From: Polaromonas sp.
Lineage (GTDB): Bacteria > Pseudomonadota > Gammaproteobacteria > Burkholderiales > Burkholderiaceae_C
Length of the DNA stretch: 64,000 nucleotides
Reading direction: 5' to 3'
NCBI GenBank assembly: GCA_013297865.1
Contig: JAAFIP010000002.1
Span: 124,001 to 188,000, forward strand
The translations under genes and the position numbers were made by a program. Every line of letters begins with the position of its first letter. Position 1 is the first letter of the stretch. Shown in pieces: positions 1 to 9,156 of this stretch. Below the pieces are notes generated by a model that was given only the letters and a program-made list of their open reading frames with translations, did not search any database and was not told the DNA's origin.

Positions 1-607
1 TGAGCAAGATGACGAACTTCAGGCCGCGCTCCACCCGCGGGCGGATCACGTCCAGCAGGATGTCGTCCAGCTCGGTCAGGCCCAGGCGCGGGTCGCACAG
101 CAGCACCACGGCGGCCAGGTTTTCGCGGCTTTTGAGGTAGTTGGCCATCACCCGCTGCCAGCGCAGCTTGCTGTCTTTGGCCACGGCCGCATAGCCGTAG
201 CCGGGCAGGTCGGCCAGTATGGCGTCGGTGCTGCCTTGGCGGCCAATTGAAAACAGGTTGATGTGCTGTGTGCGGCCCGGGGTTTTGGAGGCGTAGGCCA
301 GCTGTTTTTGCTGTGCCAGGGTGTTGATGCAGGTGGATTTGCCCGCGTTGGAGCGCCCTACAAATGCGATCTCGGGCACTTCCAGCGCGGGCAGGTGGTG
401 CAGCTGGGCGGCCGTGGTCAAAAAGCGGGCGGTGTGCAGCCAGGCCATCGCTTCTTTGGCCTCGGTGCTGGCCTCGGCGGGTTTGGCGTAACTGGGCGCG
501 CTGCGGGTCAAAGCGGTGGCTTTGCCCTGCTGCGCGAGGGACACCGTCGAGCGGGCCTTGCTGCGCGGGCCCGGGTTGGTGGATTTTTTGGACGGTGAGG
601 TGGACAT
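1..607 (-). CDS. engB: Ribosome biogenesis GTP-binding protein EngB/YsxC (3' end truncated by the window edge)
   Basis: The reverse-strand translation from ATG at 607 reads MSTSPSKKSTNP...VPEIAFVGRSNAGKSTCINTLAQQKQLAYASKTPGRTQHINLF...DLPGYGYAAVAK...; P-loop GRSNAGKS and DLPGYGYA are typical of EngB. Confidence 0.93.
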   Translation of the reverse strand, partial: MSTSPSKKSTNPGPRSKARSTVSLAQQGKATALTRSAPSYAKPAEASTEAKEAMAWLHTARFLTTAAQLHHLPALEVPEIAFVGRSNAGKSTCINTLAQQKQLAYASKTPGRTQHINLFSIGRQGSTDAILADLPGYGYAAVAKDSKLRWQRVMANYLKSRENLAAVVLLCDPRLGLTELDDILLDVIRPRVERGLKFVILL

Positions 608-767
608 AAGGAGAGCGCTGGTGGAAGCGCCGTGCAGCGCAAAAGGACAAAGCCGTAACACCCTCCATTAGACGGGTTTTAGGCCTTGAAAATCGTGTGG
701 GAAGGGATTTCCCGCATGAAGCATTGTAAAATCAATAAGTTTTGCACATTGGATATTGTTACAAGCT

Positions 768-1439
768 ATGAAACTCATTGCCAGTTTATTGCTCACCGCC
801 TGCACGGTGGCAACCGCTTTTGCCTCGACAGCAACCGCACCCGCCGCGGCAGCATCTGCGCCCGCAGCGGCCCCTGCGGCCGCTGTGGCCAAAGCCGCCA
901 AGCCCGATTTGGCCAAAGGCGCTGAAAAATATACCGCTGTTTGCGCTGCCTGCCATGGTGCAGACGGCAATTCCGGCTCGCCAGAGAACCCCAAGCTCGC
1001 CGGCCAGCATCCGGAGTATCTGGTCAAGCAATTGCAGGAGTTCAAAGCAGGCAAGCGCAAGAATGCTGTGATGCAGGGCTTTGCCGCCACTTTGAGCGAT
1101 GAAGACATGCGCAACATCTCTTACTGGGCCACAGCGCAGAAGCAAAAACCCGGTTTCGCCAAAGACAAAGACCTGGTGGCACTGGGCGAGAAAATCTACA
1201 AAGGTGGCATTGCCGACCGCCAGATTGCGGCTTGCGCAGGCTGCCACAGCCCCACGGGCGCTGGCATTCCCTCGCAATACCCTCGCTTGGCCGGGCAGCA
1301 TGCAGACTATGTAGCCTCGTCACTGCGCGGCTACCGTGATGGTGCGCGCACCAACAACCTGCAGATGACGCAAGTGGCCTCCAAACTCAATGACCGCGAG
1401 ATCAAAGCCGTGGCAGACTACATCGCTGGCCTGCGCTAG
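768..1439 (+). CDS. Cytochrome c4-type dihaem cytochrome c
   Basis: Signal peptide MKLIASLLLTACTVATAFA; two CxxCH motifs (CAACHG, CAGCHS) in duplicated domains. The ORF track start at 756 is TTG; ATG at 768 is more likely. Confidence 0.92.
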   Translation: MKLIASLLLTACTVATAFASTATAPAAAASAPAAAPAAAVAKAAKPDLAKGAEKYTAVCAACHGADGNSGSPENPKLAGQHPEYLVKQLQEFKAGKRKNAVMQGFAATLSDEDMRNISYWATAQKQKPGFAKDKDLVALGEKIYKGGIADRQIAACAGCHSPTGAGIPSQYPRLAGQHADYVASSLRGYRDGARTNNLQMTQVASKLNDREIKAVADYIAGLR

Positions 1440-1515
1440 TCGCAGCGATGGCCTGTTGCTGTCTGGGCAGCACAGCATGTGGTCAGGAACTTAACAGGGG
1501 CTTGAAACCCTAACC

Positions 1516-1549
1516 AAGGCGGGTTTTCCTCAGGAACCCCGCCTTTTTG
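1516..1549 (+). terminator. Rho-independent terminator after the cytochrome c4 gene
   Basis: Hairpin aaggcgggg-type: AAGGCGGGTTTTCCTCAGGAACCCCGCCTTTTT with a T-run. Confidence 0.8.
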
Positions 1550-1575
1550 CTTGGCAGTTTGAGACAATCACCACC

Positions 1576-3747
1576 ATGTCAGTGTCCACCCACGGCCTAC
1601 GGCTGAAAACCCCTTCGCATGCGCTGCGCGCCGCGGTGGAGCTGCTATCGTCCATGCGCTTTTCGATTTCGTTGCTCAGCGTCATCTGCATCGCCTCGGT
1701 GATTGGCACGGTACTCAAGCAGGGCGAGCCGCTGGGCAACTATGTCAACCAGTTCGGCCCGTTCTGGGCGGACGTGTTTGTGGCTGTGAGTTTGCCCACC
1801 GTTTACAGCGCCTGGTGGTTTCTGCTGATCCTGGCGTTTCTGGTGCTGTCCACCAGCCTGTGCATCGCACGCAATACGCCCAAAATTCTGGCTGATCTGA
1901 ATATCTACAAAGAAGGCATCCGTGAGCAAAGCCTCAAGGCCTTTGGCCACCGTGCAGAGGCCACACTGCATGAAAACGCCCAGCTTGCAGCCCAGCGCGT
2001 AGGCCACACCCTGGCGGCATCAGGCTGGAAGGTCAAGATACAAGAGCGCGCAGGCAACGCGGCGGCGGGCGTGCAGCCAGGTTGTATGGTGGCTGCCAAA
2101 GCAGGCTCTGCCAACAAGCTGGGTTATATCGCTGCCCACAGCGCCATCGTGATGGTGTGCATTGGCGGCTTGCTGGACGGAGACCTGTTTATCCGCATGC
2201 AGCAGTGGTTCAACGGCAAGTCAATCTACAGTGGCGGCGGCATGATTGCCGACATTGCCCCACAGCACCGCCTGAGCCCTGCCAACCCTGCCTTCCGCGG
2301 CAACCTGCTGGTGGCAGAGGGCGCACAGTCCTCCACTGCCATTCTCAACCAAAGTGGCGGGGTGTTGATCCAGGACCTGCCGTTTTCGATTGAGCTCAAA
2401 AAATTCATTGTCGAGCATTATTCCACCGGCATGCCCAAGCTGTTTGCCAGCGAGATCATCATCACCGACAAAGAGACGGGCGAGAAAATCCCAGCCCGCG
2501 TGGAGGTCAACCACCCCGCCAGCCATCGCGGGATCGAGATCTACCAGAGCAGCTTTGACGATGGCGGCTCCAGCGTCAAGCTGCGTGCGGTGCCGCTGGC
2601 CGCAGGGACCAAACCTTTTGATATCGAGGGCGTGATCGGCGGCCAGTCCAGCCTGACCAAGGGCGATGGCGCAGACAAGATGACGCTGGAGTACACCGCG
2701 CTGCGGGTGATTAACGTCGAGAATTTTGGCAAGGGCGGCGATGGCTCGGCGGTTGATGTACGCAAAGTGGACCTGCGCGAGTCGTTTGACAAAACCCTGG
2801 GCGCAGCCAACAAAATCAAGACCACCAAAGAACTGCGCAATATCGGCCCCAGCATCACCTACAAGCTGCGCGACGCCGCGGGCCAGGCCACCGAGTTCCA
2901 CAACTACATGCTGCCTGTGGTGCTGGACAAAAACGACAAAGGCGAAGGCCTGCCCGTGTACCTGCTGGGCATGCGCAAGCAGCCGGGTGAGCCGTTCAGC
3001 TACCTGCGCGTGCCCGCAGACGACAAGGGCGAGATGGACGGCTTCGCGCGCCTGCGCGCAGCCCTGGCCGACCCGGAGCTGCGTGCCAAAGCCGTACAGC
3101 GCTATGTAGCGCTGGCGGTAGAGCCGGGCAAAAAAGAACTGGCCGAGCAACTGAGTCTGTCAGCCACGCGTGCTCTGGCACTGTTTGCAGGCAACGAAAC
3201 CATCAAGGACCAGAAAGTCGCTGGCCTGCAGGCCGTGTCGCAGTTCATGGAAGCCAGCGTGCCAGAGGCAGAGCGCGGCCGCGCTGGCGAAGTGCTGGTG
3301 CGCATTTTGAATGGCTGTATTTTCGAGTTGCTGCAGATCAGCCGTGAGCAGGCGGGCCTCAAGCCATTGCAGCCCGATGACAGCACCCAGGCATTCATGT
3401 CGCAGGCAGTGCTCTCGCTGTCTGACGCATTTTTCTATCCTGCGCCCATGGCCTTTGCGCTCAAGGACTTCACGCAGGTGCAAGCCAGTGTGTTCCAGGT
3501 GGCGCGCGCGCCTGGCAAATGGATTGTGTACATCGGCTGCCTGTTTTTGATCATCGGCGTGTTTGCCATGCTGTATGTGCGTGAGCGCAGACTCTGGGTG
3601 TGGGTGACGGCCACGGGTGACAGCACAGCCACCGCGCAGATGACGCTGTCGACCAACCGCAAGACGATGGATGGCGATAAAGAATTTGAACTGTTGAAAA
3701 CCAAATTGCTGGGGCTGAACCCCACCCGGCAGACGCAAGAAGGCTGA
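1576..3747 (+). CDS. resB: Cytochrome c biogenesis protein ResB family
   Basis: Long membrane protein with N-terminal TM helices (LLSSMRFSISLLSVICIASVIGTVLKQGEPLGNYVNQFGPFW) and a C-terminal TM segment; immediately followed by ccsA. Confidence 0.92.
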   Translation: MSVSTHGLRLKTPSHALRAAVELLSSMRFSISLLSVICIASVIGTVLKQGEPLGNYVNQFGPFWADVFVAVSLPTVYSAWWFLLILAFLVLSTSLCIARNTPKILADLNIYKEGIREQSLKAFGHRAEATLHENAQLAAQRVGHTLAASGWKVKIQERAGNAAAGVQPGCMVAAKAGSANKLGYIAAHSAIVMVCIGGLLDGDLFIRMQQWFNGKSIYSGGGMIADIAPQHRLSPANPAFRGNLLVAEGAQSSTAILNQSGGVLIQDLPFSIELKKFIVEHYSTGMPKLFASEIIITDKETGEKIPARVEVNHPASHRGIEIYQSSFDDGGSSVKLRAVPLAAGTKPFDIEGVIGGQSSLTKGDGADKMTLEYTALRVINVENFGKGGDGSAVDVRKVDLRESFDKTLGAANKIKTTKELRNIGPSITYKLRDAAGQATEFHNYMLPVVLDKNDKGEGLPVYLLGMRKQPGEPFSYLRVPADDKGEMDGFARLRAALADPELRAKAVQRYVALAVEPGKKELAEQLSLSATRALALFAGNETIKDQKVAGLQAVSQFMEASVPEAERGRAGEVLVRILNGCIFELLQISREQAGLKPLQPDDSTQAFMSQAVLSLSDAFFYPAPMAFALKDFTQVQASVFQVARAPGKWIVYIGCLFLIIGVFAMLYVRERRLWVWVTATGDSTATAQMTLSTNRKTMDGDKEFELLKTKLLGLNPTRQTQEG

Positions 3748-3750
3748 CGT

Positions 3751-5109
3751 ATGAACACTGCAACCACGACGGTGAGCGGCAAGGCCACCACTTCCACCAT
3801 CACCTTGAATGAAGGGTATTTCAGCAAGCGCAGCACCATGGACTGGGTGTTTGTGCTGCTGGTGCTGCTGGGCGTGGGCTACGCGTTCATGCGCCACAGC
3901 GCGTCGATGGATTTTTATGACAAGTCAATCTTAGTGGGCCTGGTGCCTGCCGTGGTCTGGCTGGGCTGGTTCTGGCGGCCGCTGCGCAACCTGATGATGG
4001 TGGTGGCCTTTTTTGCATTGCTGGGCATCAGCTCCTACCAGGGCAATCTGGCACGTGCAGAGACGGTTTTCTGGCTTAAATATTTTCTCTCCAGCCAGTC
4101 TGCCATCTTGTGGATGAGTGTGCTGTTCTTCATGAGCACCATTTTCTACTGGCTGGGCATGTTTTCTACCAAGCAGAGCGAAGCGATGGAGTCTCTGGGC
4201 AGCAAAATTGCATGGGCAGCAGTGACGATGGCGCTGATCGGCACCATGGTGCGCTGGCACGAGAGCCATTTGCTTGGTCCCGACATTGGCCACATTCCTG
4301 TGAGCAATCTGTACGAAGTGTTTGTGCTGTTTTGCTGGATGACCACTGCGTTCTATCTGTACTACGAAGCGCAGTACGGTACCAAGGCGCTGGGCGCAAT
4401 GGTGATGCTGGTGGTAAGCGCAGCGGTAGGATTTTTGCTGTGGTACACCCTGGTGCGCGAGGCGCATGAGATCCAGCCCCTGGTGCCCGCCCTCAAAAGC
4501 TGGTGGATGAAGCTGCATGTGCCTGCCAACTTCATTGGCTACGGCACGTTTGCCTTGGCGGCCATGGTGGCCTTTGCCTATCTGATCAAACAGCAGGCTA
4601 ACGAAACACGCTGGTTCAAGCTCACACCGCTGTGGATGCTGGGCATCGTGCTGTGCTTTTTGCCGATTGTGTTTCGCTCTTCTTCGGCATCGGGCGCGGC
4701 AGGTGGCTCCAACTACTGGCTGGTCTACTCGGGCATTTCTGCCCTTATCGTGGGCGGCATTTTGCTGGGCCGCAAGCGCATCGCAGCGCGTCTGCCCAGC
4801 TACGACATCCTGGACGATGTGATGTACAAATCCATCGCAGTAGGCTTTGCCTTTTTCACCATCGCCACCGTGCTGGGCGCGTTGTGGGCGGCCGAGGCCT
4901 GGGGTGGCTACTGGAGCTGGGACCCCAAGGAAACCTGGGCCCTGATCGTCTGGCTCAACTACGCCGCCTGGCTGCACATGCGCCTGATGAAAGGCCTGCG
5001 CGGCACAGTAGCAGCATGGTGGGCACTGGCGGGACTGGCAGTGACGACCTTTGCGTTTTTAGGTGTGAATATGTTTTTGAGCGGATTGCATAGTTACGGA
5101 ACTTTGTAG
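3751..5109 (+). CDS. ccsB: Cytochrome c biogenesis protein CcsA/CcsB (ResC), c-type cytochrome maturation System II
   Basis: Tryptophan-rich WWD motif WGGYWSWDPKETWALIVWLNYAAWLHMR; polytopic membrane protein. Confidence 0.94.
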   Translation: MNTATTTVSGKATTSTITLNEGYFSKRSTMDWVFVLLVLLGVGYAFMRHSASMDFYDKSILVGLVPAVVWLGWFWRPLRNLMMVVAFFALLGISSYQGNLARAETVFWLKYFLSSQSAILWMSVLFFMSTIFYWLGMFSTKQSEAMESLGSKIAWAAVTMALIGTMVRWHESHLLGPDIGHIPVSNLYEVFVLFCWMTTAFYLYYEAQYGTKALGAMVMLVVSAAVGFLLWYTLVREAHEIQPLVPALKSWWMKLHVPANFIGYGTFALAAMVAFAYLIKQQANETRWFKLTPLWMLGIVLCFLPIVFRSSSASGAAGGSNYWLVYSGISALIVGGILLGRKRIAARLPSYDILDDVMYKSIAVGFAFFTIATVLGALWAAEAWGGYWSWDPKETWALIVWLNYAAWLHMRLMKGLRGTVAAWWALAGLAVTTFAFLGVNMFLSGLHSYGTL

Positions 5110-5127
5110 GACTTGGGTATTTGATAA

Positions 5128-5406
5128 CTAAGGCCGGAGACCTAAGGCCGGAGACCTAAGGCCGGAGACCGGAGACCGGGGACCGGGGACAGGACGCGAA
5201 GGGCGCGAAGGTTTCGCGAAGGACGCGAAAAAGAATACCAAATAGGATTGGTAAAACGCTTTAGTTCGTGAGCAAGAAAACTGAAGAATTAATTCATTTT
5301 GAAAAGTATTTTGTATCTGTCTTTTGTATTTATTTTTATATTTTTTGCGTCTTTCGCGCAACCTTAGCGTCCTTCGCGTCCGGTATTCGGTATTTGGTAT
5401 TCGCCC
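5128..5406. repeat. Composite intergenic repeat: tandem CTAAGGCCGGAGAC/CGGRGAC units, inverted CGCGAAGGACGCGAA blocks around an AT-rich core, and GGTATTC/T heptamers
   Basis: CTAAGGCCGGAGAC x3 at 5128-5169, then CGGAGAC-CGGGGAC-CGGGGAC at 5170-5190; GACGCGAAGGGCGCGAAGG at 5193 onwards is inverted relative to CCTTAGCGTCCTTCGCGTCC at about 5362-5381; GGTATTCGGTATTTGGTATTCG follows. Confidence 0.75.
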
Positions 5407-5498
5407 TGCAGCCAAAGAATCCAGACAGAGCCAGCCAACGTACCACACTGTAAGAACGTTAAGTTTCCAGCGACTGACAATCGAATAAGGAGTTTTCC

Positions 5499-6494
5499 AT
5501 GTTGATTCAGACTTTCAAAGATGGCTTCAATCACCGCGTTTCCAGCGAGATCACTTCGCGTGGGGCGTATGAAGGACGGCGTGACATGCTCAAGCTGTTG
5601 GCTACTGGTGCAGCCGGTGTCACGCTGGCAGGCTGGGCGGCGCGCGATGCGCGGGCCAATATGGGTGGCGGCAAGCTGCCTGCCCTGGTGGGCGCGAAGT
5701 CGCAGGTGTCCGGCGCCGTAGTGATGGAGAAAGTCACCGATTACAAAGACGCTAGCACTTACAACAACTACTACGAGTTCGGTACCGACAAGGCAGACCC
5801 GGCAAGAACCGCCCACACCCTGCAAACCAAGCCCTGGACCGTCGAGATTGAAGGTCTGGTGAAAAAGCCTGCCAAATACACTCTGGAAGACCTTATCAAG
5901 CTCAGCGCCCAGGAAGAGCGTATTTACCGCTTGCGCTGCGTGGAGGGCTGGTCCATGGTGATTCCGTGGGTGGGTTATTCGCTCAGTGAGCTGATCAAAA
6001 AAGTCGAGCCTCTGGGCAATGCCAAGTATGTGGAATTTTTCACCCAGGCCGACAAAAAAACTATGCCCGGCCTGAGCGGCAGTTCGCTGGACTGGCCGTA
6101 TGTGGAGGCCTTGCGCATGGACGAGGCGATGCACCCGCTGGCACTGCTGACGTTCGGCATGTATGGTGAAGTGTTGCCCAACCAGAACGGCGCCCCGGTG
6201 CGCATGGTGCTGCCGTGGAAGTATGGTTTCAAGAGCGGCAAGTCGATTGTCAAAATCCGCTTCACCGACAAAGAGCCCAAAACCGCATGGAACAAGGCCG
6301 CCCCGCAGGAGTATGGCTTTTTCAGCAATGTGAACCCCAATGTAGACCATCCGCGCTGGAGCCAGGCTACAGAGCGCCGCATCGGTGAAGAGGGCGGTGT
6401 ATTTGCCAAAAAGCGCAAGACCCTGATGTTCAACGGCTATGAGCAGCAGGTGGCGTCTCTGTACACAGGCATGGACCTCAAGAAGTTTTACTGA
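5499..6494 (+). CDS. msrP: Protein-methionine-sulfoxide reductase catalytic subunit MsrP (YedY), molybdopterin-dependent
   Basis: Twin-arginine-like [35 protein letters not shown] and [24 protein letters not shown] motifs; followed by msrQ. Confidence 0.95.
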   Translation: MLIQTFKDGFNHRVSSEITSRGAYEGRRDMLKLLATGAAGVTLAGWAARDARANMGGGKLPALVGAKSQVSGAVVMEKVTDYKDASTYNNYYEFGTDKADPARTAHTLQTKPWTVEIEGLVKKPAKYTLEDLIKLSAQEERIYRLRCVEGWSMVIPWVGYSLSELIKKVEPLGNAKYVEFFTQADKKTMPGLSGSSLDWPYVEALRMDEAMHPLALLTFGMYGEVLPNQNGAPVRMVLPWKYGFKSGKSIVKIRFTDKEPKTAWNKAAPQEYGFFSNVNPNVDHPRWSQATERRIGEEGGVFAKKRKTLMFNGYEQQVASLYTGMDLKKFY

Positions 6495-6505
6495 GTATCC
6501 GTGTG

Positions 6506-7117
6506 ATGGTGTTGAATCGTGCGTTGCTGCTGCAGCCAGCGGCCAAGGGGCTGCTGTTTGCTGTGTGCCTGCTGCCCTTTGCCTGGCTGGTGTATGGTGT
6601 GATCACCAATAACCTGGGGGCCAACCCGGCAGAATATCTGGTGCGCTCCACGGGGGACTGGACGCTGCGTTTTCTGTGCATTGTGCTGGCTGTGACTCCG
6701 CTGCGCGTGATCACCTCCACCCCTCAGCTGGCGCGTTTTCGCCGCATGCTGGGCTTGTTTGTGTACTTCTACGTCACGCTGCATTTGCTGAGCTATGCGT
6801 GGTTCGACATGGGCTTTGACTTGGGCGACATTGCCAAGGACATCATCAAGCGGCCCTTCATTCTGGTAGGCTTCTCAGCGTTTGTGCTGCTCACGCCTTT
6901 GGCAGCCACCTCGTTCAATCGCGCCATCAAGGCGCTGGGCGCCAAGCGCTGGCAGCTGCTGCACAAGCTGGTCTACGCGATTGCGGGTCTGGGCGTTTTG
7001 CATTTTTTCTGGATGCGCGCAGGCAAAAATGATTTCAACGAGGTATTTGTCTACGCGGCGATCCTCAGCGCACTGCTGGGCTGGCGCGCAATGCAGTATG
7101 TGCGCAAGAAAAAATAG
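6506..7117 (+). CDS. msrQ: Protein-methionine-sulfoxide reductase haem-binding subunit MsrQ (YedZ)
   Basis: Ferric-reductase-like TM protein (ANPAEYLVRSTGDWTLRFLCIVLAVTPLR...); adjacent to msrP. The exact start is uncertain (6503 or 6506). Confidence 0.92.
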   Translation: MVLNRALLLQPAAKGLLFAVCLLPFAWLVYGVITNNLGANPAEYLVRSTGDWTLRFLCIVLAVTPLRVITSTPQLARFRRMLGLFVYFYVTLHLLSYAWFDMGFDLGDIAKDIIKRPFILVGFSAFVLLTPLAATSFNRAIKALGAKRWQLLHKLVYAIAGLGVLHFFWMRAGKNDFNEVFVYAAILSALLGWRAMQYVRKKK

Positions 7118-7136
7118 ATTTTTAACAGTGTTTTAG

Positions 7137-7185
7137 TGCTCCAGCCCAATAGAATATCGCGGGAGCAGCTATTAATTAAATAGCA
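7137..7185 (+). repeat. 49-bp interspersed repeat, copy A (intergenic)
   Basis: TGCTCCAGCCCAATAGAATATCGCGGGAGCAGCTATTAATTAAATAGCA; near-identical to copies at 31090, 44782 and 60546 and to the reverse complement of 20288. Confidence 0.9.
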
Positions 7186-7283
7186 AAACTGGTATTAATT
7201 CACATTGTGTGGCGCCATCGGCTGCGCTGCCTCAAAAGCCCTATCTGGATGAATTTTTTTCCAATTCACCTTCAGATTGCGCG

Positions 7284-7315
7284 CTAAGTCTTTGGTTTGC
7301 AAGGACTTTTTTGCA
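7284..7315 (+). terminator. Intrinsic-terminator-like hairpin, first copy of a duplicated unit
   Basis: CTAAGTCTTTGGTTTGCAAGGACTTTTTTGCA: 9-bp stem AAGTCTTTG/CAAGGACTT (one G-U) followed by a T-run. Confidence 0.65.
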
Positions 7316-7401
7316 TCGACCTGTGTGCAAAAACAGGTCTAAGTCTTTGATTTCATTGAACTTTTTTACAGTTAAGCCCTTGTAAGTGCATAGATTCCTG
7401 C

Positions 7402-7429
7402 TACAGTGGTAAATAGTGCAAAAAAGTGG
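7402..7429 (+). promoter_or_regulatory. Putative MraZ-binding boxes (10-bp phased AGTGG/AGTGC/AGTGG) upstream of mraZ
   Basis: AGTGGTAAATAGTGCAAAAAAGTGGATATT: pentamers at 7405, 7415 and 7425 with exact 10-bp phasing, about 50 bp upstream of the mraZ start. Confidence 0.6.
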
Positions 7430-7478
7430 ATATTTTTATCCACACAGCACGATATTCAGCAGTATTTGACGATTAACC

Positions 7479-7907
7479 ATGTTCCAAGGCGCTTCCGCAC
7501 TCGCTCTCGATGCCAAAGGCAGACTCTCGGTACCCACGCGGCACCGCGAGGTGCTGAGCGCGACAGCCAATGGGCAGCTGACCATCACCCGCCACCCCGA
7601 TGGCTGCCTGATGATTTTTCCGCGCCCTGAATGGGAAAAGTTTCGCGAGCGCATCGCCCAGGTGCCGATGTCTGCGCAGTGGGTCAAGCGGGTGTTCTTG
7701 GGCAACGCGATGGATGTGGAGATGGATGGCACAGGGCGCATACTGATCTCGCCGGAGCTGCGTGCAGCCGCCGGTATCAGCAAGGACACCGTGATGCTCG
7801 GGCTGGGTAGTTATTTTGAGCTGTGGGACAAAGCCACCCACGATGCCAAGGAGGCGCAGGCACTGGCCAGTGAAGTGCCCGAGGCATTCAGGGACTTCTC
7901 GTTTTAA
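7479..7907 (+). CDS. mraZ: Transcriptional regulator MraZ
   Basis: [26 protein letters not shown]...; first gene of the dcw cluster. Confidence 0.96.
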   Translation: MFQGASALALDAKGRLSVPTRHREVLSATANGQLTITRHPDGCLMIFPRPEWEKFRERIAQVPMSAQWVKRVFLGNAMDVEMDGTGRILISPELRAAAGISKDTVMLGLGSYFELWDKATHDAKEAQALASEVPEAFRDFSF

Positions 7908-7918
7908 CAAGGCACCCG

Positions 7919-8857
7919 GTGGACACAGTATGGCAACACACCACCGTCTTGTTGAACGAAGCAGTCGACGCGCTCATCACCACACAAGACGGTCACTATA
8001 TCGACGCCACCTTCGGGCGCGGCGGGCACTCGCGCCTGATCCTCTCGCGCCTGGGCGCGCAGGGCAGCCTGACAGCGTTCGACAAGGACACCGAGGCCAT
8101 GGCCGAGGCGCAGACCATTTCAGACAGCCGCTTTGCCATCCGCCACGAGGCTTTCTCTGCCATCAGCGATCTGCCAGCGCGCAGCGCGCAGGGCGTGCTG
8201 ATGGACCTGGGTATCAGCAGCCCGCAGATCGACAACCCGGCGCGGGGCTTTTCGTTCCGCGGCGACGGTCCGCTGGACATGCGCATGGATACCACCCGGG
8301 GCCAGAGCGTGGCGCAGTGGCTGGAGACAGCGCAGGAAACCCATATCGAGGAGGTGATTCGTGACTATGGCGAAGAACGGTTTGCTCGGGCCATTGCAAA
8401 GGCGATTGTTACGCGCCGACAGGAACGGGGCCCGGTTCGAACCACCCTTGAGCTGGCCAGCCTCGTGGCTGGCGCGGTCAAAACCCGCGAGCCGGGCCAG
8501 AACCCTGCAACGCGCACATTTCAGGCTTTTCGGATTTTCATCAACGCCGAGCTTGAAGAGCTCGAACGTGCGCTAGAGGCCAGTCTTGAACTACTTGCAC
8601 CTGGAGGCCGTTTGGTGGTGATCAGTTTCCACAGTCTGGAAGACCGCATCGTCAAGCAATTCATCGCCCGCCATGCGCGCGAGGAGGTAGACCGCCGCTC
8701 GCCCGCCTGGATGCTGTCCAAGGCGCCTGCCATGAAGCTGGAGGCGCTGGGGCGCACCAAGCCATCCGAGGTTGAAGTCAAGGCCAACCCGCGCGCACGC
8801 AGCGCGGTGATGCGTGTGGCGCAGCGCACCGAAGTCGGCGCGCAAGGGGGCATGTGA
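7919..8857 (+). CDS. rsmH: 16S rRNA (cytosine1402-N4)-methyltransferase RsmH
   Basis: [15 protein letters not shown]...[14 protein letters not shown]...[18 protein letters not shown] start. Confidence 0.96.
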   Translation: MDTVWQHTTVLLNEAVDALITTQDGHYIDATFGRGGHSRLILSRLGAQGSLTAFDKDTEAMAEAQTISDSRFAIRHEAFSAISDLPARSAQGVLMDLGISSPQIDNPARGFSFRGDGPLDMRMDTTRGQSVAQWLETAQETHIEEVIRDYGEERFARAIAKAIVTRRQERGPVRTTLELASLVAGAVKTREPGQNPATRTFQAFRIFINAELEELERALEASLELLAPGGRLVVISFHSLEDRIVKQFIARHAREEVDRRSPAWMLSKAPAMKLEALGRTKPSEVEVKANPRARSAVMRVAQRTEVGAQGGM

Positions 8858-9156
8858 TGACACGTCTGAACATCGTCTTGCTGATCGCCGTGATTGCCAG
8901 TGCCCTGTATCTGGTGCGCACCCAATATGAGTCGCGCCGCCTGTTTGTGGAAGTGGAAAAGGAACTGGCCCTGGGCCGCAAAATGGACATTGACCGTGAC
9001 CGCCTGGAGGTGGAAAAGCGCGCCCAGGCCACACCGCTGCGCGTGGAAAAACTGGCCAAAGACCAGCTGCAGATGCGCGGTGCCACGCCCGCAGTGACGC
9101 AGTATGTGCGCATGGCGCAGGCGCCCAGTTCGGCCGCGCAGGGAGCCAGGCCATGA
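8857..9156 (+). CDS. ftsL: Cell division protein FtsL
   Basis: Small bitopic protein [36 protein letters not shown] between rsmH and ftsI. Confidence 0.92.
   Translation: MTRLNIVLLIAVIASALYLVRTQYESRRLFVEVEKELALGRKMDIDRDRLEVEKRAQATPLRVEKLAKDQLQMRGATPAVTQYVRMAQAPSSAAQGARP

Noticed and set aside
263-598. 111-aa + strand ORF at the left edge
   Set aside because: Antisense to engB, which has GTPase motifs on the - strand.
5128-5190. CRISPR array
   Set aside because: The repeats are contiguous 7/14-mers with no unique spacers and no cas genes in the window.
5128-5448. 106-aa - strand ORF across the ccsA-msrP intergenic region
   Set aside because: It translates the tandem/inverted repeat island (PSRPSRPVPGPRSPVSGLRSPALGLRP is repeat-derived); no protein-like conservation expected.
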